Shown: one piece after another, positions 7,928 to 14,432 of the stretch
How the letters are laid out: each line of letters begins with the position of its first letter
Position numbering within the stretch: position 1 is the first letter of the stretch
Position numbers and translations under genes: made by a program
Assembly: GCA_035627675.1 (NCBI GenBank)
Contig: DASPLH010000259.1
Span: 1 to 14,904 of the forward strand
Length of the DNA stretch: 14,904 nt
Direction: 5' to 3'
Source of the DNA: DASPLH01 sp035627675
Lineage (GTDB): Bacteria; Acidobacteriota; Terriglobia; Terriglobales; Acidobacteriaceae
Notes under the pieces: generated by a model
Database searches by the model: none
What the model was told of the DNA's origin: nothing
Seen by the model: only the letters and a program-made list of their open reading frames with translations

Positions 7928-9354
7928 CACTTTCCTCCGGTGGGCTTCGTGCCGTTGTCGCCGGCGGGCTTCTTGCCGTTGTCGAACTTCTGTATCTCCA
8001 GGAACTCCTTCGGGAAACCTGGCATGGACGGGCGTTGATCGAGAGGCGCGACCTTGCGGGCCGTTACCATCACCATCAGTTCCGTGCGCTGCTTCTGGTA
8101 ATCGCGGCTGCGGAACAGGTATCCCAGGATCGGGATGTTTCCCAGGCCTGGAACCCTGGAGAGGTTGTCACGCAGGCGGTTGTCGAGCAGTCCGGCGATG
8201 ACGAAGCTCTGTCCGTCGCGCACCTGTAACTCTGTCTCGGCCCGGCGGGTGGTGAGGCCCGGCACCGTGAACCCGCTAAGCTGTACGCCGTTGGCGAAGT
8301 CGAGCGAACTGACCTCGGGGGCCACTTTCAGGCTGATCTCTCCGGTCGGCATGATGTTCGGTCTGAACTTCAGCTTGATACCGAACTCCTTGAAAACAAT
8401 CGTGACCGCATTGCCGCCTGCACTGCCCTGCACGATCGGGATGGGGAATTCGCCTCCCGCCAGGAAGCTGGCCTCTTTCCCGTTCAGTGCGATCAGGTTG
8501 GGCTCGGCCAGAATCTGCAATACGTTCTTCTGCTGTAGCAGCCTGATGAATGCGCCGAGGTGTATGTCCGGATTGAATACGAAAACGTTCAACAGATCCG
8601 AAATCTCGAACTCGCTCGAGAATTGCGATCCCGGACGGCGCGGGAAGGTGTCCGAAAGAGTGAGCGGCCCCGTGGAGCCGAATTGACCGGTGGTGGTCTG
8701 GCCGATCGTCCGCCCCGCGCCGGTCGAGAGGATGTTCGCCCCGAGTTGCACGAGCGCGGTGCGGTCCACCTCCGCGAATTTCACCTCCAGCAGCACTTCC
8801 TGCGCGCCGGTCGCTCCGAACGAGATGACGTTGACTACGTTCTTGGAGTACGCGGAAGCGACCGCCTGCACCCGGTCGGACACCTCCTTGCTCGCCACCT
8901 GTCCCGATAGCACAACGGTGTTTCGATTCGCGGAGACGTCGATTTTCTGATCGGGGAACAGTCGCCGTATCTCCTCGGAGGCCGATGTGACGTCAACATC
9001 CACGCGCAGGTCGAAGCTGCGCGAGCGCTCCGCGTCGTCCCACAACACCAGCGTTACCTCACCCGGCGAACGGCCATGGATCAACACCTGGTTCGGAGTC
9101 ACCGCGATCGCATCTGCAATCGCGGGATCGGTGACGGACACACGCTTGAGCCGGTCCGCCGTGTTGATTAAGACGCTCTTGCCCACCATGACTCGCAATG
9201 GCGCGGAAGCTTCCTGCGCCTGTTGCTGAGGCGCCGAAGTCGCGGGCGGCGGTGCCTGCGGCGGCTTAACGTCTGCCGCGGCCGCGGGTCTCGCAATCAC
9301 GGTGGATAACAGCAGGCCAAACAACACGCTGAGGACTGACGGTTGCAGCTTCAT
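7927..9354 (-). CDS. cpaC: CpaC/RcpA, Tad pilus outer-membrane secretin
   Basis: A 475-residue secretin that forms the outer-membrane channel for the Flp pilus. A signal peptide is visible (residues 1-26, with cleavage near ARPAAAA). It is followed by a Pro-rich linker, the secretin N-terminal domain of pilus type (about 53-120, LRVMVGKSVLI...), a BON-like domain (about 135-180, DVSANRNTVVLSGQV) and the secretin core (about 265-435). The core holds LQILAEPNLIALNGKEASFL (279-298), the FKEFGIKLKFRPNI strand pair and VPGLGNIPILGYLF (401-414), the classical secretin signature. The last 25 residues form a Lys/Gly/Asn tail with a short repeat (DNGKKPAG, DNGTKPTG). It starts 27 nt after cpaB; GGAAG lies about 6 nt before the ATG. 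No pilotin gene is visible. Confidence 0.96.
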   Translation of the reverse strand: MKLQPSVLSVLFGLLLSTVIARPAAAADVKPPQAPPPATSAPQQQAQEASAPLRVMVGKSVLINTADRLKRVSVTDPAIADAIAVTPNQVLIHGRSPGEVTLVLWDDAERSRSFDLRVDVDVTSASEEIRRLFPDQKIDVSANRNTVVLSGQVASKEVSDRVQAVASAYSKNVVNVISFGATGAQEVLLEVKFAEVDRTALVQLGANILSTGAGRTIGQTTTGQFGSTGPLTLSDTFPRRPGSQFSSEFEISDLLNVFVFNPDIHLGAFIRLLQQKNVLQILAEPNLIALNGKEASFLAGGEFPIPIVQGSAGGNAVTIVFKEFGIKLKFRPNIMPTGEISLKVAPEVSSLDFANGVQLSGFTVPGLTTRRAETELQVRDGQSFVIAGLLDNRLRDNLSRVPGLGNIPILGYLFRSRDYQKQRTELMVMVTARKVAPLDQRPSMPGFPKEFLEIQKFDNGKKPAGDNGTKPTGGK

Positions 9355-9381
9355 ATTGGGCTTCCGTTCTTCCGAGTCGGG

Positions 9382-10215
9382 TTAGAACTTCGTTTGATCG
9401 CGTTTGTCGCCGCGAATGATCTCCACCATGTAGATCTGCTGCACCGGCGGAGGCACGCTGATCTTCGCCAGCGGTCTCGGTTTCGCGGGACGCGGCGTTG
9501 GTTCCGCAGAACTGCCGTAGAGGAGGCTTGTGTGAACCGACTTCGGCCGCGACGCGTTGCGGTCCAGAGGGTTCCGCAGGCTGAGCTGGATTCGTCCTTC
9601 CGCTGCCGCCAGGGTCAGGCGCTGGGCGTCCTGCGGATCGACCAGCAAGGTGATGACCGGCACGCTGGTCGCCTCGCCCTTGGCGTTCTGCTGAAGCTGT
9701 GTGCCGGCCGCCAGAACCTGCACGTTCTCCAGCACCGTCGTGGTGGTCACGTTCTCGGACTTGCGCGAAGAGTCGGGGCTGCCCGTCAGCAGGACGTCCA
9801 CGCGCGTCCCCGGCTGCACGAACCCCGCCACCGACACGACTTCATTCACTTTTACCGATACGGCGCGGTAGCCCTCGGGGATCATCGAGGGCAGGCCGCC
9901 TCCCGCGTCTTTCGCCGCAAGTTTGGACTCGAGCAGCACCTCGTTGGCGGCGACCGGGTACAGGACGCCGCGCCCCTGCGCCGATTCCTGCTTCAGAATC
10001 GCGTGCTGCGGCACGGCCGAGACGTTGGTACGCGCCACTTTGAGGTGCTTCGCTTGCAGCAGCGTGCCGACCGGGAGATCCTGCGCGGCAACTACCACCG
10101 CTACCTGCTGGCCCTGCAAGGACGCACGTTGCAGGATCTGGTAGACGCCGTAGCTCGTCACCGCGGCAAGCAACAGCGCCGCGGTCGCAAGCAGAACTAG
10201 CCGTGTACGTTTCAT
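9382..10215 (-). CDS. cpaB: CpaB/RcpC, periplasmic Tad pilus assembly protein
   Basis: A 277-residue protein with an N-terminal signal anchor (about 5-27), an SAF domain (about 38-97, with AAQDLPVGTLLQAKHLKV at 43-60) and an RcpC/CpaB domain (about 110-220, with VQPGTRVDVLLTG at 133-145). The C-terminal 55 residues are Pro/Lys-rich. In the Tad system CpaB is a periplasmic partner of the secretin and may stabilise it or contact peptidoglycan through its SAF (beta-clip) domain. The start is 13 nt after the stop of the preceding TadE-like gene. The cpaB-cpaC order is canonical. Confidence 0.93.
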   Translation of the reverse strand: MKRTRLVLLATAALLLAAVTSYGVYQILQRASLQGQQVAVVVAAQDLPVGTLLQAKHLKVARTNVSAVPQHAILKQESAQGRGVLYPVAANEVLLESKLAAKDAGGGLPSMIPEGYRAVSVKVNEVVSVAGFVQPGTRVDVLLTGSPDSSRKSENVTTTTVLENVQVLAAGTQLQQNAKGEATSVPVITLLVDPQDAQRLTLAAAEGRIQLSLRNPLDRNASRPKSVHTSLLYGSSAEPTPRPAKPRPLAKISVPPPVQQIYMVEIIRGDKRDQTKF

Positions 10216-10228
10216 GTGTATCCCCGTC

Positions 10229-10681
10229 TCAGTAAAAGTTTCGAAACCTGACTCGACCCATGATGTTGACCGTCGGCGGAATCGTGCCCCCGGTGAGCGC
10301 CGGCAGATACTGCATCTGGTACGGACAGATCACCGTCACTTCTGAACTGCTGAGCGCGTACCCGCTGGGCGTCATCGTGTAGGCTCCCTGGTCGATGGTC
10401 ACCGCCGGCACCGAAGTGCACGCAATTCCGTTCTCGTCGACGATGTAGTCCTGCACGCGCTGCACGATCGTGTTGGGTCCCGCGCCCGTGTAACCCGCCT
10501 GGTCTTCGGACACCGAAATGCGCGCGCCCTCACGCGCCGCGTTGCTGACGACCTGGTTCGCGTGGATCAGGCCGGCCATGTCGATGATTCCCAGGGCCAG
10601 CAACAGCAGGATCGGCATGACGAGAGCGAGTTCTATGAGGTGAGTGCCCCGCTCCGTGCGGGATGTGTCAGTTCGTTTCAT
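10229..10681 (-). CDS. tadE: TadE-like minor pilin (second of two)
   Basis: A 150-residue TadE-family pseudopilin. The leader has the processing motif RG|THLIELALVMPILLLLAL: Gly12 at -1 and Glu17 at +5 of the mature chain, which is what the CpaA prepilin peptidase recognises. The NAAREGAR motif (47-54) after the membrane helix is typical of TadE. The rest is a small extracytoplasmic domain with two Cys (in GIACTS and TVICPY). Its start overlaps the end of the upstream TadE-like gene by 14 nt. TadE and TadF proteins are minor components needed for pilus biogenesis. Which of the two genes is tadE and which is tadF cannot be decided from sequence alone. Confidence 0.88.
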   Translation of the reverse strand: MKRTDTSRTERGTHLIELALVMPILLLLALGIIDMAGLIHANQVVSNAAREGARISVSEDQAGYTGAGPNTIVQRVQDYIVDENGIACTSVPAVTIDQGAYTMTPSGYALSSSEVTVICPYQMQYLPALTGGTIPPTVNIMGRVRFRNFY

Positions 10682-11084
10682 TCCGCATCCTCGCCTCGGT
10701 GTTGACGTTGATTGGGCCGAAGGGCAGGCCGTGGAATTCGAATGGCGCGGTTACGTGCACGGTCGTGAACGTGATCGGAACGCTGTTGACCGTGGCCGTC
10801 GTCGTCTGCGTCACGCTGATGTTGTCGGTACTCACCGGCACGGAGCCGAGCGTGAGATAAAACTGGACGCGATTCTGCACGTCGGTGACCGACGGCAGGG
10901 TTCCCGTGGCGGGATCCGGGGCGGCCGAGAACCTTGCGCCTTCACGCGCTGCATTCGTGGCGATCTGGTACACGTGATACACACGGCCGAAGTTCCAGAT
11001 CCCCAGGATGAGCCAGAAGAACAGGAGGAGCGTGAGAGCAGCCTCGACCAGGGTTGCGCCGCGTTCTGACTTGCGCCGTTTCAT
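10668..11084 (-). CDS. TadE-like minor pilin (first of two)
   Basis: A 138-residue TadE-family pseudopilin, read from the ATG at 11084 and not from the longer open frame reaching 11315. The inner start overlaps the cpaA stop (ATGA), and the upstream 77 residues look like shadow sequence of cpaA. The leader is MKRRKSERG|ATLVEAAL with Gly9 at -1 and Glu14 at +5, so CpaA should cut it. NAAREGAR (44-51) is shared with the next gene. The C-terminal half is Thr/Val-rich and has no Cys, unlike the other TadE-like protein. The two genes look like paralogues that have diverged in their exposed halves, as TadE and TadF do elsewhere. Confidence 0.87.
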   Translation of the reverse strand: MKRRKSERGATLVEAALTLLLFFWLILGIWNFGRVYHVYQIATNAAREGARFSAAPDPATGTLPSVTDVQNRVQFYLTLGSVPVSTDNISVTQTTTATVNSVPITFTTVHVTAPFEFHGLPFGPINVNTEARMRNETN

Positions 11085-11578
11085 CTGAGCACCGTCAGCA
11101 GCACACCGACCCCTGCGGCCACTCCGAACGGAGAGCGGATCAGCGCCTTGTTGCGAACGTTGAGTTCCGGGTGCGGCCTGAAACCGAACTTCCACATGTG
11201 AACCAGGATTGCGCCCATGTTGCGGAGCGTGGATCCCAGTTTGCGGCTGCCGATGGCTTGCACAAGCCCCATAAGGCCGGCGGCAATCACGGTCAGGACC
11301 ATCGCCGTGGTCCAAAGTTCAATGCCGAGGATGGCGCCGAGCGCCACGAGAAGCTTCAGGTCACCCGCGCCAATGGCCGCCACATAGAACATCAGGAATC
11401 CCACAACGAACCCGACCGCAGCGCCAACGAAAGCCGAAGTCATCGTGTGGTTGAAGCTGTGGAACACCAGACCCACACAGAAGCCGGTCACCGTAATCGC
11501 GTTCGGAATGCGCCGGTAAAGAAGGTCCGACGTGACGACCACGACCATGAAAGCGACAACGAATGCTGTGTAGAGCAT
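11081..11578 (-). CDS. cpaA: CpaA/TadV prepilin peptidase
   Basis: A 165-residue type IV prepilin peptidase (A24 family, short TadV form without the N-methyltransferase domain). It is a multi-helix inner-membrane aspartyl protease that cleaves the leader peptides of Flp and the TadE-like proteins. The two catalytic aspartates are Asp18 in TSDLLYRRIPN and Asp73 in GAGDLKLL (70-77), the GxGD motif. The start at 11578 is chosen over the longer frame to 11632 because it begins directly with a membrane helix (MLYTAFVVAFMVVVV) and has GAGGG about 6 nt upstream. It follows flp with a 106-nt gap and overlaps the next gene (ATGA). Confidence 0.93.
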   Translation of the reverse strand: MLYTAFVVAFMVVVVTSDLLYRRIPNAITVTGFCVGLVFHSFNHTMTSAFVGAAVGFVVGFLMFYVAAIGAGDLKLLVALGAILGIELWTTAMVLTVIAAGLMGLVQAIGSRKLGSTLRNMGAILVHMWKFGFRPHPELNVRNKALIRSPFGVAAGVGVLLTVLR

Positions 11579-11622
11579 TGATTCCCTCTTGTATTGCGTA
11601 ATGCCACTGTTGCGGCTGGATT

Positions 11623-11649
11623 GGGCGGACACCGATAACGTGCCCGCCC
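11623..11649 (-). other. Stem-loop between flp and cpaA
   Basis: Arms GGGCGGACAC (11623-11632) and GTGCCCGCCC (11640-11649) form a 10-bp stem with one G-U pair in the leftward RNA and a 7-nt loop. It begins 35 nt after the flp stop. No U-run follows, so it is not a clear intrinsic terminator. Such hairpins after abundant pilin genes commonly stabilise the 5' mRNA or reduce read-through into the machinery genes. This role is inferred from position and stem strength. Confidence 0.5.
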
Positions 11650-11684
11650 TGAATCCTGAGTACCCGTTTGCGGAGGGTGAGCCG

Positions 11685-11858
11685 CTAGTCGGCTTCGGGA
11701 AGCGCGGTGTTTGCGTCCGTGAAGTAGTCGGCCACCTTGGGTCCGATCTGGGTGATGGCTACCACGGCGGCGACGGTGATGATCGCCAGCAGCAGGCCGT
11801 ATTCGATGAGGTCCTGACCTTCATCTTCGGTCCAAATTGCACGCAGCATTTCAATCAT
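11685..11858 (-). CDS. flp: Flp major pilin
   Basis: A 57-residue Flp-family type IVb pilin, the main subunit of the fibre. It has the short charged leader MIEMLRAIWTEDEG and the Flp motif: Gly14 at -1, then QDLIEYGLLLAIITVAAVVA with Glu19-Tyr20 at +5/+6. The mature pilin would be 43 residues, ending in an acidic tail (ALPEAD). The start at 11858 is preferred over the open frame up to 12074: GGAGA lies 6-7 nt upstream and the extension has no pilin character. It is the only flp gene in the window and comes first in the operon, as usual. The upstream region is discussed separately as a possible structured leader. Confidence 0.95.
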   Translation of the reverse strand: MIEMLRAIWTEDEGQDLIEYGLLLAIITVAAVVAITQIGPKVADYFTDANTALPEAD

Positions 11859-12273
11859 GGTTCTCTCCACGCGCAGGAGGTTTGGGTGTTCTGCTGTAAG
11901 GCCTGCGCTGCTCAATCTGTTGCAATCCAGGGCGCACACCCGGGCAGGAACTCGGACCGCGTCAAGTCCATGAAGAGAAAGAGCGACGGAGATGCGGACA
12001 AAAACGAAAAAGGGACTAGCTGTACGATTTGCGAGACACCAACGGGCGAAGCCGGTGATCCACATGGGAGACATCCAAGGATGTCGCGAGTACCCGGTGC
12101 GAAATACGGCGGCGCGTGCCTGCCATCCCGTGTTGGAATGAGAACGCGTTGCCCACCGAGTACTTGCTGATCGCGGCCGCTTACGCTCTCACCACGAATG
12201 AGGTTGGCGATTCCGCGAAGTCCACGTAGCTGCTACTCTGCTGTGTTGGATTTCGACCACGGGGTGCCGACGC
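11859..12273. promoter_or_regulatory. Divergent intergenic region between flp and the glycosidase gene
   Basis: About 415 bp between divergently transcribed genes; it must hold the promoters for both. No confident -35/-10 or sigma-54 (-24/-12) element was recognised. The open frame running back from flp to 12074 has no Shine-Dalgarno and no family resemblance, so it is treated as non-coding. Visible structure includes a set of inverted repeats at 12012-12095 (listed separately) and a small dyad GTAGC-T-GCTAC at 12226-12236, about 40 nt before the glycosidase start, which could be an operator. Confidence 0.6.
12001..12095 (-). promoter_or_regulatory. Candidate structured leader / attenuator upstream of flp
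   Basis: In the leftward RNA, GGGUACU (12095-12089) can pair with AGUCCC (12017-12012) with one bulged U. This closes a multi-branched fold. Inside are a hairpin GACAUCC-UU-GGAUGUC (12085-12070, realistically 6 bp with a 4-nt loop) and a hairpin CACC-GGC-UUC-GCC-CGUU-GGUG (12057-12037, with a 4-nt bulge). Immediately after the closing stem comes UUUUUCGUUUU (12011-12001). A closing stem, internal hairpins and a U-tract together are the layout of a riboswitch-like or attenuator element. No known riboswitch consensus was recognised, and pairing was judged by eye. Confidence 0.35.
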
Positions 12274-14346
12274 ATGTTCCTCCGCGCTCAGCGCATGTCG
12301 TTGTTGTTCATCGTCTCAGTTCTGTTCACGGGATTTTGCACGGCGGCAGACTTTGCCGCCTTCAGGGCCGCCTCTTCGAGGCCCAGGGCCGCAGACGCCG
12401 AGCTCCGAGCCTCCTTCCTCTTCCTGACAACCGGTTGGGACTTCCGCGCCGATCCGAATGACGACGGCGTGAAGCAGAATTGGCATCGCTCGTTTCCCGA
12501 AGATGGCTCCCACACCCTGCGTGCGCGCGAGGTCTGGGAGAAGCAGGGCTTCGCCGGCTACGACGGCGTCGGCTGGTATCACAAGGACGTGAACATCCCC
12601 GCCGAGTGGAAGGGCCACGCCGTGGACCTGATCTCGATCGGAGTGGACGATGAGTTCGACCTGTATGTGAACGGAACGCTCGTGGGTCACCAGGGCGACG
12701 CGCGAGAGAAGGAGTGGGGTTCGGTTTCGCGCTGGCGAACGGTGACGCCGATGCAGTCGGCGGTGAAGTACGGCGAGACCAACTCGATCGTGCTGCGCGT
12801 CAAGGATTGGGGCGGCGACGGCGGTCTCTGGGGCGACATCATGTTGCGTCGCCGTGTGCCCTTTGCCGCCTTCCGAAAGTATCTGCCCGAACCCGTGATC
12901 TCGCGTTCGGACTGGGTCGATCTGTACTGGAAGGCGTGGGAGATCGCCTGGCTCAACATCGCGCCCGGCACACCGGAGAACCGCTTCGCGCCGCTCTACA
13001 TGGACGAGGCCTTCAACGAAGACGTGTACCAGTGGGACAGCGTTTTCATGACCATGTTCGGCCGCTACGGCGACCGCCTGTTCCCGTCCATCGACACGCT
13101 CGACAACTTCTACCAGGGCCAGCGCGCGGATGGATACATCCAGCGGATCTATCTCGAAGACAACGGGAAGATTGTCTATGAACCGACGGCCGACGACCCG
13201 AACGTGAACCCTCCGCTGTTTGCCTGGGCGGAGTTGGAGAACTACCGGATCACCGGAGACCTTGCGCGCCTGCGGCGAGTGTACCCGGTGCTTGCGCGCT
13301 ACTACCGCTGGCTCGACCGGAACACACGCACGCCGATGGGCAACGGCCTTTACTTCCAGACGGCCTTCGGCAGCGGCATGGACAACGTCCCGCGCGCGGA
13401 CCTCAAGAAGGGCACGTGGACGGACGCGTCCCTTCAGATGGCGCTGTTCGCTCGCAATCTCCAGAGCATCGCGGAGCTGGCCGGCCAAAAGAACGAAGTT
13501 GAGGAGTGGAGGCGCGAGTACGAGCGCTTGCGGAAGACGATCAATCGCGTCGCCTGGAACGCGAGCGACGGCTATTACTACGACGTCCAGCCCGATGGCC
13601 AGCCGACACGAGTGCGGCACATCGGAGCCTTCTGGTCGCTGCTCAGCGGTGTCGCCGACGACGCGCAGGTCAAAGCCCTGGTCGAACACCTGAAGGACCC
13701 GAAGGAATTCTATCGCCCGCACCTCTTCCCCAGCCTGGCCGCTTCCGACCCGCACTACGACAAAATGGGGAACTACTGGGTCGGGAGCATCTGGGCCTCC
13801 ACTAATTACATGACCATCAAGGGCCTGAAGCGGCGCGGGTACCGTGATCTCGCGCGCCATGCGGCGGAAAACCACATCGACAACATGGCCCGGGTCATGG
13901 CGGCGGACATTGACGAGTCTCTGGTCAACCCCGCGGAGCGCGACGGGGACTACCGGAGCATATGGGAGTGCTACGCGCCGGAGTTCCCCTTGCCGGGCAC
14001 TACATGGGACGCGAAGCACTTGTCGCGGCACCACTTCGTCGGCTGGTCCGGCGCCGGTCCCATCGCAATGCTGTTCGAGGATGTCCTCGGCTTCGAGGTG
14101 AACGCGCCCGAGAACAAGGTGGAGTGGCACATCACCCGGACCGACGAGCACGGCGTTCGCAACATGCCGATCGGCACGCAGGACGCCTTCGACCTGGTGG
14201 CCGCAAGGCGCAACGCACCCGATGACAAGGTCGTGATCGAGAGCAAGTCCACCAGGGACTACACACTGGTGTTGCATGTCGCTGGGTGGCCAACGAGGAG
14301 CTTTCAGGTCGCAAAGGGCAAGTCGAAGATCGAACTTTCTCGATAG
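12274..14346 (+). CDS. Secreted glycoside hydrolase: beta-sandwich domain plus GH37/GH63-like (alpha/alpha)6 barrel
   Basis: A 690-residue exported enzyme. A signal peptide (about residues 8-25, SLLFIVSVLFTGFCTA) is followed by a GH2-type sugar-binding jelly-roll domain (about 50-195), seen in GVGWYHKDVNIPAEWKG, IGVDDEFDLYVNGTLVGHQG and NSIVLRVKDWGGDGGLWG. Residues about 215-610 form a trehalase/GH63-like barrel with YQWDSVF (252-258), FGSGMDNVPR (365-374), GNYWVGSIWASTNYMTIKGL (499-518) and WECYAPEFP (564-572). By analogy with clan GH-G, Asp370 would be the general acid and Glu565 the base. The substrate is unknown: an alpha-glucoside or alpha-mannoside type bond is likely from the clan. A C-terminal beta region (about 612-690) closes the chain. 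The start could also be the ATG at 12295. It is divergent from flp and convergent with a GH3 gene. Confidence 0.82.
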   Translation: MFLRAQRMSLLFIVSVLFTGFCTAADFAAFRAASSRPRAADAELRASFLFLTTGWDFRADPNDDGVKQNWHRSFPEDGSHTLRAREVWEKQGFAGYDGVGWYHKDVNIPAEWKGHAVDLISIGVDDEFDLYVNGTLVGHQGDAREKEWGSVSRWRTVTPMQSAVKYGETNSIVLRVKDWGGDGGLWGDIMLRRRVPFAAFRKYLPEPVISRSDWVDLYWKAWEIAWLNIAPGTPENRFAPLYMDEAFNEDVYQWDSVFMTMFGRYGDRLFPSIDTLDNFYQGQRADGYIQRIYLEDNGKIVYEPTADDPNVNPPLFAWAELENYRITGDLARLRRVYPVLARYYRWLDRNTRTPMGNGLYFQTAFGSGMDNVPRADLKKGTWTDASLQMALFARNLQSIAELAGQKNEVEEWRREYERLRKTINRVAWNASDGYYYDVQPDGQPTRVRHIGAFWSLLSGVADDAQVKALVEHLKDPKEFYRPHLFPSLAASDPHYDKMGNYWVGSIWASTNYMTIKGLKRRGYRDLARHAAENHIDNMARVMAADIDESLVNPAERDGDYRSIWECYAPEFPLPGTTWDAKHLSRHHFVGWSGAGPIAMLFEDVLGFEVNAPENKVEWHITRTDEHGVRNMPIGTQDAFDLVAARRNAPDDKVVIESKSTRDYTLVLHVAGWPTRSFQVAKGKSKIELSR

Positions 14347-14369
14347 AGGATACGCGGGCAGAGGAAAAT

Positions 14370-14400
14370 CCCGGCACATGAGCCTTGCTCATGTGTCGGG
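14370..14400. terminator. Bidirectional hairpin terminator between convergent glycosidase genes
   Basis: Arms CCCGGCACATGAGC (14370-14383) and GCTCATGTGTCGGG (14387-14400) pair over 14 bp with one G-U (in the rightward RNA) and a 3-nt loop. The hairpin lies 23 nt after the rightward glycosidase stop and 32 nt after the leftward GH3 stop. In the leftward direction the stem is followed by GATTTTCC, a short U-tract. In the rightward direction only TGCATTT follows. It probably ends both transcripts. Confidence 0.8.
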
Positions 14401-14432
14401 TGCATTTACAGCAGTCGAGTCTGGAGCCGCAA

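Noticed and set aside
11085..11315. Longer start for the first TadE-like gene
   Set aside because: The extra 77 residues are out-of-frame cpaA sequence. The ATG at 11084 overlaps the cpaA stop and gives a standard TadE leader.
11900..11950. Sigma-54 (-24/-12) promoter for flp near TTGCAA in the minus strand
   Set aside because: The GC of the -12 part is present, but no GG is found at the required distance for the -24 part.
11859..12074. N-terminal extension of the flp reading frame up to an ATG at 12074
   Set aside because: The extension has no pilin-like or other recognisable features and no Shine-Dalgarno, while the ATG at 11858 has one and gives a textbook Flp leader. The stretch also overlaps the inverted repeats.
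12001..12095. Cyclic-di-GMP-I (GEMM), cobalamin or other known riboswitch upstream of flp
   Set aside because: The conserved cores (for example GGGACGCAAAGCC for GEMM, or the B12 box) are not present on either strand; only the general fold-like layout remains.
12316..14379. 687-codon open frame on the minus strand opposite the glycosidase gene
   Set aside because: It is a shadow frame created by GC-rich codon bias. The plus-strand frame has a signal peptide and recognisable glycosidase motifs.
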